64,000 nucleotides of DNA, taken from NCBI RefSeq assembly GCF_022682495.2, contig NC_071399.1:54242873-54306872 (forward strand), written 5' to 3'. A program made the translations under genes and the position numbers. Shown piece by piece: positions 46,970 through 58,060 of this stretch (its first letter is position 1; each line of letters begins with the position of its first letter). Below the pieces are notes generated by a model, which was not told where the DNA came from, searched no databases, and saw nothing but the letters and a program-made list of their open reading frames with translations. Origin of the DNA: Desmodus rotundus (Eukaryota > Chordata > Mammalia > Chiroptera > Phyllostomidae).

Positions 46970-47740
46970 TTATTTTTCCATCAGTTTTATTGTGATGTAA
47001 TTGACATATAAAATTTTGTAAGTTTCAGGTACACAATGTGTTGATTCAATGCATTTATATTTGGCAATATGATTACTACCGCCATGGCATTAGAAACACT
47101 GCCTTTATGTCACATAATTACCATTTCTTTTTTTGTGATGAGAACATTTAAGATCTACTCTCATGCCCTGACTGCTGTGGCTTAGTGGGTTGGGTGTCAT
47201 CCTGCAAATTGGAAGGTTGCTGGTTCGATTTCTGGTCAGGGTACATGCCTGAGTTGCTGGCTGGATCCCCAGCTGGGGGTGTGCACTAGGCAACTGACTG
47301 ATGTATCCTCTCGCACACTGATGTTTCTCTCCCTCTCTTTCTTCTTTCTTTCTCCTCTCTCTAAAAATAAATAAATAAAATCTTTTAAAAAATTTCAGCA
47401 ACTTTCAAATATGTAATACAGTGTTATTAACTATAATCATTCTCCTGCACACTAGATCCTCAGAAAATACTCATCTAATGCCTGGAAGGTTATACTATTT
47501 CCCAAATCATCCTTATCTCCTCCACCCTTCAGTGTCTGGTAACCGTTCTATAATCTTTTTCTGTGAATGCAGCTTTTTTTTATATTTCACCTATGTAATA
47601 TCATACAGTATTTGTCTTTATCTGCTGACTTTTCTAACTTAGCATAATGTTCTGAAGGTCCATCCATGCAGGGACTGTGTACAAATCCATGGCAGGATAT
47701 TCTTAATATATTCATCGAGCTTCTTTTAAATTAGATCTAA
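46970..47740 (-). repeat. Ancient L1 3' end, antisense, split by a SINE
   Basis: 'attgtgatgtaattgacata' and 'gtttcaggtacacaatgtg' before the SINE, and 'gtaaccgttctataatc' with 'gcataatgttctgaaggtcc' after it, are an old antisense L1 3' region. Confidence 0.75.
47165..47390 (+). mobile_element. VES-type tRNA-derived SINE (bat)
   Basis: Starts gccctgactgctgtggctta, with a pol III A box (tggcttagtgg, 47178-47188) and B box (ggttcgatttc, 47222-47232). A 'gatccccagctgggggtgtg' body follows, then 'tgatgtttctctccctctct' and an AAATAAATAAATAAAA tail. This is the VES family restricted to bats, the strongest taxonomic marker here. It is inserted in the ancient L1. TSD unclear. Confidence 0.92.
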
Positions 47741-48779
47741 TAATTCTGCTTCAGATGATATATATATTCCAGTTTGTTGGATTTCTTTTGAGGTAGTTTG
47801 TACTCTTTGAAGGTCCAGGAGTATATATTGAAAAGGGGCAAGGCTCCAATCTATCAGTTCTGTTGAATTTAAAGAGTGGAGAGGAGCCATCTTGTAAGGA
47901 AAGTTCTAGCTCCACAAGCCACTGATGACCCCCTCTGGTTTGCTGAAATTTTACCCGGCAACAAATTTTACCCTCCCATCACTGTTTCACTGTAAACCCT
48001 TAGGGAAAACTACACTGGGAAAGGCAGCCCTCACAGGTTGTTATCCCTCAGCTAAAAGGCTTTGAAAGGCAAGCTGTAGAAGAGTTAAAACTTGGGGGTA
48101 ATTGGGCGGTTAGTCCCTTTATTCCTCAGTTACTAAGCCTAGCAGGGCATATGCACTTCCCTGATTTTACCCCTTGGGCAAATGAATTTGTGAGAACTGT
48201 TTCCATTGATTTCTACAGTGAAGAGTTAAGGAAAGCATATCTTAAGAGGTTGTGGGGAGGAGGCAAAGTAGAACTTAAATCTTCTACCAATCTCTACTTT
48301 ATTTCTATCTCTGGCTACTCCCAACACCAGGCTAACATTTACTTTCCTAACTAATGTCTGAGACCAATTCAAGTCATACTTTCATTTTTTCTCAGAATTT
48401 TCTCTTGGTTTTTGGTTTGTGATTGTTTTTGGTGGAGGTAGCCAGCAGTAATTTTTGGTTTGCCATCTGGCCACCCATTTATATTTATTATAATGGATAT
48501 TATTTTGATTTATTTCCACAATGTTCTTTTATTCTCTCAATAATAATTATTTTTATCTATACTCTTTCTCTCTTTCTTCCTTCATTTTTTCTTATTTTAG
48601 ATTAATAAATTTTATATAAAATTGAGTGATAAAATTTATATAAATAAAATTTTATTTTTCACCTTTATGATTGGAAATTACACACTCTACCTATATTCTT
48701 ATTGATGCAGTAGTTAGAGTTAGTTTTGACTGAATGACAAAACCTTGAATAAATATAAATAGTTTTTAAAGAGTCCAGG
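47741..48779. other. No recognised gene; possible old LTR-like DNA
   Basis: 47870-48360 is moderately GC-rich and reads unlike the flanking L1s. I cannot assign it to a family. 48600-48660 is AT-rich with short direct repeats of 'aaaattttatataaa' type. Confidence 0.35.
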
Positions 48780-50390
48780 TAGAATATTAATATATTGGAT
48801 GACTAGCATTCATTAAGCTATCCATTCCCCCAAGATTAACCTATTGATTCAACAGAATCTCAATTCAAATCCCAGAAGATGTTCTTGAAGAAATTGCCAA
48901 GATGAATCAATAATTTTTATGGAAATGCAAAAGATCTATAAGAGCCAAAACAATCTTGAAAAATAAAAACATGTTGGAGGATTTACACACATGGTTTTAA
49001 GACTTATTATAAAACTACAATAATCAAGACAGTTTAATATTAATGTAAGGATAGTATTGCATTGGTGTAAGGATAGAGAAATAGATCAATGAAATAGAAT
49101 AATATTCAGAAATATACCCACCTGTATATGTTTAATTGATTTTTGGTAAAAGCACCGAAGTAGTTCAGTTGAAGAAATTAAAATATTTTCAAGTAATTGT
49201 TTTTAAATGACTGGATATTTTTATGGAAAAAACTTTAAACCCTTCCTCACATTGTTCACAAAGTTAATTCATGATATGTTATATACTTCAACCGTGAAAG
49301 AACCACAAAGCTTCTAGAAGAAAATAGGAAAATATCTTTGTGACCTTGGAGTAGGCAATCATTTTTTGACAGGAAACAAAAATATATTGATTCTGACTTT
49401 ATCAAAATTAAAAAATTCTATTCATTAGACTGCTTATATATGACAAAATACTCCTATTTAGAACATAAAGAAAAGTACTTCCAATCAACAATAAAAAGAG
49501 AAACAACCCAGTACAGTGTACAAAATACATGAGTGGACATTCACAAAAGAAGATATATTAATAGCTAACAAGCACATGACAATGTTGTCCATATCATTAG
49601 TCAGCAGGGAAATGAAAGTGAAAACTACCCACTAGAATGGCTAAAATTTTTAAAAAAGGCTGAGGTTAGGGGAAGGGGTGGGGGAAAAAAGGCAGAAAAC
49701 TGTACTTGAACAACAATAAAAAAAAGCTAACTATCAAGTGTTAAAACATCTGAAATTCTCATTCATTGTTGGTAGTAGTGTGATGGCTTACTATCTTTAG
49801 AAAACTGTTTGGCAGTTATATATTCACAAATTTACTGTGTAACACAAGGAATTCTGTTCCTATGTATTTACCCAAGAGAAAATGTATGTCTCCAAATATC
49901 TTACCTCATATATAGGAATGTTCACAGCAACCTCACTCATAACAATAACCCCAATCTATAAATAACCCAAATGTTCACCAATAGTAGAATAGATGAACAA
50001 GTTGTTTTTATGTTCATGTATGTGATACTACTCAGCAATAAAAAAGAACACACTACTGATACACAACATAGACGAATTTCAAAGACATTATGTTCAGCAA
50101 AAGAAACTAAATATGAAATAATAATTTATATAAGTCCATTTACATGAAGTTCAGAAACAGGTAATACTACTCTTGGGTTATAGAAATCAGAATAGAGTTA
50201 CTACCTCTTGGGGAAGGGGAATTGACTGAGAAGGGGGGTGAAGGAACTTTTTGAGGTAAGGAAGACATTTTACATCTTGCTTGGGTGGTAGTTATATGCT
50301 TGCATACAATTTTCAACGTTCATTGCACTGAACATTTAAGATATGTAAATTTTATTTTACATAAATTATACCTTAATTCCCCCTCACTCA
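48780..50390 (+). repeat. Ancient L1 (L1M-type), sense ORF2 and 3'UTR
   Basis: The order 'caattcaaatcccagaagat', 'tatggaaatgcaaaagatct', 'aactacaataatcaagacag', 'cactagaatggctaaaattt', 'tactactcagcaataaaaaa' and 'ttgggttatagaaatcagaa' is the classic old L1 ORF2 to 3'UTR series. It is too decayed for open frames. Confidence 0.88.
49661..49725 (+). mobile_element. Very short L1 3' end inserted in ancient L1
   Basis: About 65 bp with a 'ggggaaggggtgggggaaaa' tract and 'aaaactgtacttgaacaaca', the young L1 3' terminus. Flanked by aaaaaaggct / aaaaaaagct, a short imperfect TSD. Confidence 0.7.
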
Positions 50391-50619
50391 CAATACTTTG
50401 GGGAAAAAAACAATCCAAGTGGGTGATCAAAGACTGAAGTGTTCGAAGATAACAGAAACCTAGAGGCTATCTTTTTGTTCCACCATGCAGCAAGGTTGTT
50501 TATGTTTTCATGTACTTTATATAGTGTGAATTTAGAGTTAACAATACAGCTACTATTTTCTTTCCTCATAATCTTTTCATCCATTTAAGATGTTTCATTC
50601 AAAATATATATTTTTCCTG

Positions 50620-51480
50620 ACCAAAGTACCTTTACGGTTTATTTTAATGAGTGTCAATTGTGGCACATTCTTTATTTTTCTTTTCTGATTTTGCCTTTGT
50701 CTAGATAAATACTTTGGCTAGATACGTGATTTCAGATTGCTTATTATTTACTATGAATACATTTGGATATCATGTCATCTTCTGGCTGCTGTTCAGAAGT
50801 CAGCTTGTTTAATAGTTGTTCCTTTGTAGGCAACACATTCTCTCATCTCTATTTTTTTTGTGTTCTGCAAGTTCATGATGATGTATCTAGGTGTGAATTT
50901 TTAAAAAATTTATCCTGATGCTTGAGATTTCTTAGATATCCTGAACCTCAGGCTGATATCTCTCATCAACTCTGGAAAATTTTAGCTATTTTATCCTGAT
51001 TATTTTTCTCCTCCTCTTTCACTTTCTCTTTTCTTCTGTAACTATGGACATATGGCAGACCCCTATATTCTATCTTCTCTTGCTTTTAATGTCTCTTATG
51101 CATTTTCCAATTTTTTGTCTCTTGACTGAAATGCAGATAATTTCTGAAGGTTTCTTCATTATGTATAATCTGCTGTGGGAGTTATTCGCTGAGTTTCAGT
51201 ATCAAATATTTTCATTCCTAAAAGTTCTACATGAAATTTTTTCAAATAAGTTTGGTGACTTAGTTTCCTATCATACATATTTTAAATTCTTCTTTTATTT
51301 CTATAAACATATTATATTTAGTCTGCCTGATTATTCAAATATTTCAAATTATTCCAAGACTGATTCTGCTAATAATGATTTCTGTAGACATATGCTCAGA
51401 ATGCCTTGTTTACTTGTGCATTTTGTGATTTCATTTTTGCCATGATATCCTATTTCTTAGAATTTTGTCAATTAAAATTC
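50620..51480 (-). repeat. Ancient L1/HAL1 ORF1 region, antisense
   Basis: 'ctggctgctgttcagaagtc', 'tttgtaggcaacacattctc' and 'atgatgtatctaggtgtgaa' are the diverged antisense ORF1 signatures. The 133-codon ORF here (51044-51445) is a shadow. Confidence 0.6.
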
Positions 51481-51489
51481 TTTAAGTCC

Positions 51490-53270
51490 TGAGTTGAGGG
51501 TAGATTATTCCAGTTATTCCAGAGAGTTCCTGGTTTGTTTTTACCAGACACCTGAGATATTACCTACTTAGGACCACTTTTAACTAAAGTATTGGCTGAA
51601 GGTTCAATGAACTTGGACTAAAAGCTATGTGAAGGTCAACTGCTGGTTACAGATTCTCAAGGGATTTGACTTTTCTACCTGTGTAAAGGTTTGAAAACAG
51701 GCAAATTTCTCTCCTGTTTCCAAGGAGAGGGGTGAGTTTACTTATAGTTTATCCCTACATGGAAAGTATAGCCCTTGGGGGTACCATCTTTATAAATGGG
51801 GTCTCATATCAGACTCTCCACATTTGAATAAACCTTAGTCCTTATCTTCAGTGTCTTTCAATTCACAACATCATGAAAACTGAAGCTTAAATTCACCAGG
51901 TGAAGCAAATGCCCTCAGTTGGAAGCTGCCTCCATGCTCTATTTACTTTCCTGAGTTCCATGTTTCAGTTAGTTTTTGGTCTCTGAAAATTTATTTCTTG
52001 CTAGTTCATCATCACATTTACATAGATTTAAGAAAATATGTATCTAGCATCTTCAGTTGTTTTTACCAGAAAGGATTGATCCAGGTGGCAAGTCTATCAT
52101 CAGAAACGAGTCCCATGTTTATGTTTTATATCATTTAAAAAATGTTTATATTCTGTATGTTTTAAAATGCACATGGTATGTTAATATAGTTGTACAGTAT
52201 ATGCATTTAATTCATAAATGAATAAATAAATGTAAACTTTTCATGAGTACACGCTCAGAAATGTTTATGGCTTGGGTGTGCAATAAAAAAGTTTGGAAGA
52301 ACTCATCTTGGCTTCACAGTATGGACCATCATTTCCCTCTTAACACGTGGGGAGGTGGCTACAGCAGGAAAGAGGCTCACAAGGCCTCCAATGTCTTGGA
52401 GATCTCTGGGCTTCTCTCTTGCTTTCCTATTATGTGTCAGATTCTAGGAAAATTATTCAGACATGACTGGTTATTTTTAATTTTCTGAAAGAATCTTGAA
52501 AGCTTCCTGGGGAGGTATGCTAGTTATTTTACATCGTCCTGTGCATCCAGTGGCATGTAGGACCTGCGATGCTGTCTAGGGATGACCTGGCTGATTGGTA
52601 CTGGCTCTCTCTGTACCAAGCCAGCAGTTCAGGCATCTGTGCCCACACTCCTCCTCCACTGCAGTGCCCCTGGATGGTTTCTCTTGAGAGAAACCTCTTT
52701 CACTCTAAGGAAGGTTTTTATATTGGATATGATGCTTTTGACCTGCTTTCATTCAACTGTTAGGACCTTGGCAAAGAAAGTTCATTTTGCTAGTTGCTGG
52801 CTAAAGTACTGGCTTGAAAGAGCAATAACCTCTTTAATGAACTACTATCTCCTACTTAATGACAAACTCCATTCATTTGTTTCCATACAAGGGTGGTGTC
52901 ATTGATTAAATATGGCCATTAGTGACCATGAATAAGTGTATCTGTTCACCCTTCAAAGATATTTGTCATTTGTATCTAATGCTAGGAAGCAAAAACAGAT
53001 AGTTCTTTGGCTAACTTATATGTTTTCAAGGTGGTTTCAGAGTTCTAAATAATAATAATAATAATCAAGAAAAATTATTTAAGTACATCTGAGTTTAATA
53101 AATAGATCTATTTGTAGCCTTCAAATTGGAAACAGTGCTACCTTTTGGCTAAATTACATGCAGAATCTACTGGCAGCGCTCATGTTATTGAGGACACAAT
53201 TCACAAGCATGTTGACTTTTCAGATAATGTCTGACGATGACAAAGCACTTAGAGAAAGATTCAAAGCCAA
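51490..53270. other. Unique DNA, no supported gene
   Basis: Short ORFs (up to 107 codons at 52582-52905) lack recognisable domains. Nothing else seen. Confidence 0.45.
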
Positions 53271-53344
53271 AGCCGAATATAGTCATGCCTCAATATCCTT
53301 GGGGGAAGGGTTTCAGGACCCTAGCAGATACTGAAACCTGTGGA

Positions 53345-53847
53345 TGTTTCCTGAGGAGCCATAGATGCAAAGTGGTCCCCAGATGCTGAAGAAGCTGAGA
53401 GGCCAAAGGACAAAACAGACTAGTTCAGCTTGTCAGTTTAAAGAGTTTTAATAGGAAACTTACAGAAACACAGCAGCAGGACAAAATGATCCCCATATTC
53501 CCTGCTCACCCTCAGACCACCTGTATTATATCCCCCTAAAAAATGAACCTATGTACTCTAAAAGTAATGCAAGGGTGATGGAGGGGAACAAAGGGATCAT
53601 ATACCGGGGGCTCTGGCACCAGTGTGATTTAAAAGATAGTTAACACTGAGGGCACCTTGCCCCAGAGGAAGGACTAATGGTGGAGGAAGGATTAATGGCA
53701 GTTCACAATTAACCTGGAGAGTCTGTACATATTCCAGAGTCCTTTTGGTGGGGGGGTGGGGTGTAAGGAGAGACTGGAGGGTTCAGGTGGATGAGTTTTA
53801 AAATGGAGTCAGCTTTTCAAAATGGAGTCATCTTTATCTGCACAGCA
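53345..53847 (-). mobile_element. Solo LTR of an endogenous retrovirus, in the MITE
   Basis: About 503 bp starting TGTTTCCT and ending CACAGCA. On the minus strand it has two close TGACTCCATTTT copies near its start (one with a GAAAAGC spacer) and an ATTAAA-type signal near 53446. MITE sequence joins up across it. The TSD is not clear; only GATG/GGATG similarity at the edges. Probably ERV1-like. No viral gene is present. Confidence 0.65.
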
Positions 53848-54117
53848 GATGCTCAAGTCCCTTATATAAAGTGGCATAGTATTTGCATATAACCCATATT
53901 TGCATATAAACCATGCAAATCCTCCTGTACACATTAAATCATCTCTAGATTACTTATAATAGCTAATACAATGTAAATGCTATGTAAATAGTTGATATCC
54001 TGTATTGTTTAGGGAATAATGAAAAGAAAAAGTCTACATATTAAGTTCAGATGCAACCATCATAGGCCTAACTAGAGTATATGTCAGCAAAAATGTAACA
54101 TTTAAAATAATACTTTT

Positions 54118-54186
54118 TATTTATTTATTTAATTTTATTGTTATTCAATTATAGTTGTCTGCATTTTCTCCCCATCCCTCCACCCC
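54118..54186 (-). mobile_element. 69-bp L1 3' end insertion
   Basis: The reverse complement of the L1 3' terminus (attgttattcaattatag, 'ctccccatccctccacccc') with a T-rich tail on the left. Perfect 15-bp TSD taaaataatactttt at 54103-54117 and 54187-54201. An extreme 5' truncation. Confidence 0.95.
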
Positions 54187-54274
54187 TAAAATAATACTTT
54201 TGATCTATGGTTGGTGAATCTGCAGATGCAGAACCCACAAATACAAAGGGTTGACTGTATATCACACCAGTTTG

Positions 54275-55775
54275 GGAACCTAAAACCAAAGTCAAATGCT
54301 AATTTTTACAAAGAAGCATCAAAGTTTTGTATTTTAAAAGTCAAATGAATCAGGTTGGATTAAAACCCAAGCCTGTGTATTATAAAAATAATTGAATTGG
54401 GATATCAAAATATCAGACTGAACCAAATTAGAACTGCATATGTTCTTGACTGGAGGTAACAGGTGTCTCCTTTATAAACTAAACTGGGCTTTTTGAGAGG
54501 GAATGGCAGTTATAGGATTCATAGGTTTTCTGAAACTATGAATCCTATAACTATGATTCCTATAACTATGATGTACCATCAGAGGAAAGGTACAGATGTG
54601 CCTACAATGAAAAGCTCCTTGATCCTTCTCAGGTGACCATGACCTGTCACTCTTCCTTTAGCACAGCTTATGTGTCTCTGTTTGGTGTTTCTACAAAGAT
54701 GTCTTTGGCTGAATTCAGAGTTGGTCATTGCAGCCTGGTTGGGACTCATCATATGAGGGGGCCAAATCAGCTGGACTGACTATGTCATAGGCCACTTTTA
54801 GGAGCATCACTGAGTCACCATCCTGCTAGTTGTGCTTTTCATGAATGGATGAGGAAACGTTTGTAAATGACACGGCTTCAGAAGCCCCATCAACTGTGCT
54901 GTCTTTTCTGGGTGAACCTGATTGCTTTTGGCTCTACCTGGTGCAGCGTTTTCCATCAAATCAGTCTTTCATCCACAAGGGTATTTATTATGTGCCATTT
55001 TGAAAATAAAAGGTATGGGAAGCAATCATCCAGCAAAACCATAAAACATTTTATTATCCGGGGCAGTGAGGGGACAGGTTTGACATACAATGCTGGGAGA
55101 CGCGATGGCCGAACAATGTGGTACTAAAGTGTGATTTAATGAAGCTTGGAGGATTTAGTTCAGTCAGAAAAGTTCCACTCTGTCTTGGACGTAGGTGAAG
55201 TGAGCTGGCATGGGCACCTGACTGAGCAGGTTCTCACCAGGTAGTCTTTGGCCAGCAGCCTCCATTTGTCTTGCTATCCTGGACCATGATTGTCAGGGAG
55301 ACTTTAACACTGGAAACTTCTGACTGATTTAGTGGACCCCAAACTTTGCACAGCTTCCTGGTGGCTTCCGTTTTACAAGGCCAGTAGTTAATCCAACAAA
55401 AGCCTGAATTCATTTCCCTCTATATTTGTTGATTGCCAGCTGAGAGCTGGATGCTGTCAACTTGCTTTTGAAAAAATTTCATTTCACTGGAATTGAGATT
55501 CTTTGCCTTCTGATAAATGGCAGTGTGCCATCTTGGGCAACATTTTTGTTTCCTACTTTTCCAGAGGAAAAACTCATTAGCAGATGGTGCCTGGTCATTA
55601 AGTCAATCATTGTCTTTGGATTTAATCATACACATCTTTCTGATCCAGCTGAACTAAACCTACTTGTTAAACTTCATTATTGTGTTGGCACAACCTCAGC
55701 CTTGAGTTACAAACATAAGACATTCATGGACAAGTTCAAGCATCATTTTATCTTTTTCATTTAAGTGTATGTGTT
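54275..55775. other. Unique DNA with a small hairpin/tandem motif
   Basis: No gene recognised. 54510-54565 contains a perfect 15-bp hairpin plus tandem copies (see findings). Confidence 0.5.
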
Positions 55776-55779
55776 TGTT

Positions 55780-55975
55780 GCATATTTACCCAGTAACTGA
55801 TGTATGCTTGGTCCCATGAGGATTGAATGAGGATGTGGAAGAGTAAAAAGCCCCAACTCCTGTCTTAAAGGAGCTGATGATTTTGAAGGTGAGATGGGGC
55901 ATATGCATGAAGAAATAAACAACATTACGTTATTAAATAAGCTATAGGTTTTGATGGAGATGGCCTTAGTCTAGT
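55780..55975 (-). repeat. Antisense L2-like fragment
   Basis: 'ctgatgtatgcttggtccca' followed by 'ctcctgtcttaaaggagctg' resembles the reverse complement of the L2 3' region. Low identity. Confidence 0.4.
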
Positions 55976-56460
55976 CTAATGGGATTTTCCAATATACTGT
56001 GCCATAGAATGACCTAAGAAACTTTCAAAAAAGATAAATGTTTAGGTTCTGTTTTAGTCATTTTGGGCTGCTATAACAGGAATATTTTTTTCCTGGGTGG
56101 CTTAAACAAGAATAATTTATTACTCATGGTTCTGGAGTCTGGGAAGCCCATGACCAAGGTGTCAGCAGATTTGGTGTGTGGTCAGAGTCCACTTCCCATT
56201 CATGAGGATTCCACACTCATGACCAGATTATCTCCCAAAGACCATACCTCCTAATACCATCACATTAGAGGTTAGGATTTTAAAATATGAAACTTTAAGA
56301 GGGCACAAACATTTACTCCATAAAAGGTCCTCACACCAGAGACCCTGATTCAATGATTCTGTGGAGGGGCTGGGCACTGGTACTGGGGAAACTCTGTAGG
56401 TGATTTTATGATTCTAATGTGCTGCAAGAAGGGAGAACTGCTGGTCTAGGAGACAGATAA
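55976..56460 (+). mobile_element. MER5A-like hAT element split by an MLT1 LTR
   Basis: The right half 'accagagaccctgattcaat', 'ggtgattttatgattctaat', 'gctggtctaggaga' is MER5A. The left part (55985-56050) ends at 'tttaggttct', where the LTR enters. Confidence 0.65.
56052..56325 (-). mobile_element. MLT1-type MaLR LTR fragment
   Basis: 'tcattttgggctgctataac', 'ctgggtggcttaaacaagaa', 'catgaggattccacactcat' and 'acctcctaataccatcacat' is the reverse complement of MLT1A-class LTRs. Edges ggttct / ggtcct suggest the decayed 5-bp target duplication expected for this group. A central part is deleted. Confidence 0.8.
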
Positions 56461-56479
56461 CTACTAGAGTGCATTTAAA

Positions 56480-57815
56480 AAAAATTTGGGTCCTTACATA
56501 GACACAAACACAGGGAGGTGGCCACAATGAGGAGAAAAAGAAACATGGCTCAAATGGAAGAACAGATCAAAACTCCAGAAAAAGAACAAAACAAAATGGT
56601 GATAAGCAATCTATCAGATGCAGAGTTCAAAACACTGGTTATAAGGATGCTCAATGAACTTAGTGAGGACCTCAACTGCATAAAAAAGATCCACTCAGAA
56701 ATGAAGGATACACTAATTGAAATAAAGAACAATTTACAAGGAAACAACAGTAGAGTGAATAAAACCGAGAATCAAATCAATTATTTGGAATAAAAGGAAG
56801 CAAAAAACAACTAACCAGAATAAGAAGAAGAAAAAAGAATCCAAAAGAAAATAAGGATAGTGTGAGCATCCTCTGGGACAACTTCAAGTTTTCACATAAT
56901 AGGAGTACCAGAAGGAGAAGAGAAAGAGCAAGAAATTGGAAATCTATTTGAGATTTCCAATTTAATAATGAAAGAAAACTTTCCTGATTTGGTGAAGGAA
57001 ATAGACATGCAAGGTCAGGAAGCACAGAGAGACCCAAACAGGATAGGTGCAAAGAGGCTCACTCTAAGACACATCATAATTGAAATGCCAAAGGTTAAAG
57101 ATAAAGAGAGAATCTTAAAAGCAGTAAGAAAAAATCAGTTAGTTACCTACAGAGGAATTCCCATAAGACTGTCAGCTGATTTCTCAAAAGAAACTTTGCT
57201 GGCTAGAAGGGACTGGCAAAAAATATTCAGTCATGAAACAGGAACTTACAGCCAAGATTGCTCTACTCAGCAAAGATATCATTTAGAATCAAAGGGCAGA
57301 TAAAGAGCTTCCCAGACAAGAAAAAAACTGAAAGAATTAATCATCACCAAACCATTATATAGAATGTCAAAGGGACTTATTTAAGAAAAATAAGATCAAA
57401 ACTATGAAAAATAAAATGGCAATAAATTCATATCTGTCAGCAATTGAATCTAAAAAATAAACTGAGCAAACAAGAAGAAAAGAGACAGAATCATGGATTT
57501 AGAGAGTGTTTTGATGGTTGCCAGATGGAAGCTGGGTGTGTAGGAATGGGTGAAAAGGTGAGGGGATTAAGAAGTACAAATAGGTAGTTACAGAGTAGCC
57601 ATGGGGATGTAAAAGTACAGTATAGGAAATGGAGTAGCCAAAGAACTTATACTCATGACCCATGGGCATGAACAATGGTGTGAGGGATTGCCTGAGGGAA
57701 TGGGGGGTGCTGGGTGAAGGGGGGTGCTGGGTGAAGTAGGGCGCTGGGTAAAGGAGGGCAAAGGGGAAAAATTGGGACAACTGTAATAGTATAATCAATA
57801 AAATATAATAAAAAA
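56480..57815 (+). mobile_element. HAL1 copy 5, 5'-truncated
   Basis: Begins shortly before ORF1, runs through ORF1 (56527-57380) and 3'UTR (three near-tandem 'ggggtgctgggtgaa' type copies at 57702-57750), and ends 'caactgtaatagtataatca' with an A-rich tail. No clear TSD. Confidence 0.88.
56527..57380 (+). pseudogene. HAL1 copy 5 ORF1-like protein, broken
   Basis: The open N-terminal piece (to 56793) reads MRRKRNMAQMEEQIKTPEKE, then LSDAEFKTLVIRMLNELSED, closely like the L1 ORF1 N-terminus. A TAA at 56791-56793 ends it. The C-terminal piece (56968-57303) has MKENFPDLVKEID, DKERILKAVRKNQLVTYRG, DFSKETLLARRDW and then a frameshift after IFSHETG. A small inverted insertion occurs at 56937-56965. 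Confidence 0.85.
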
Positions 57816-57859
57816 TAAAGCCACTTATGTCCTACTCAGGATTTTGCCCTTCTCCAGGT

Positions 57860-58060
57860 AAACAGAATCTTTCCCATCTCTACTCTAATTAACTCCTTGT
57901 TCACATCTCAATGATCACTTCCCTGTGATAATCTCTGTATAAATATGCTCTTCCCACATGGTCACCCCTCTGGGGCTAGGGACAGAGTTCTACTCATCCT
58001 TGTATTCCTAGAGTTTGGCACAAAATATTCCACAAATGATGGTTAAATGAAGGAATGAAA
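57860..58060 (+). repeat. L2 LINE 3' end
   Basis: 'ggctagggacagagttctac' and 'tcctagagtttggcacaaaa' with a 'gttaaatgaaggaatgaaag' end: an L2 3' terminus. Confidence 0.75.

Larger units (their letters stand above)
53278..54270 (+). mobile_element. Tigger-type MITE, split by an LTR and a tiny L1
   Basis: The left end 'agtcatgcctcaatatcctt' and right end 'acaaagggttgactgtatat' form imperfect inverted termini. Between them, 'gcatagtatttgcatataac' and 'tcatctctagattacttata' belong to an old non-autonomous Tigger-like family. Without the two insertions it is about 420 bp. Confidence 0.75.

Noticed and set aside
47165..47390. Functional tRNA gene
   Set aside because: A and B boxes are present, but the rest is SINE body with an A-rich tail and no tRNA cloverleaf; it is a SINE.
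47105..47401. 98-codon minus-strand ORF
   Set aside because: Antisense translation of the VES SINE and ancient L1.
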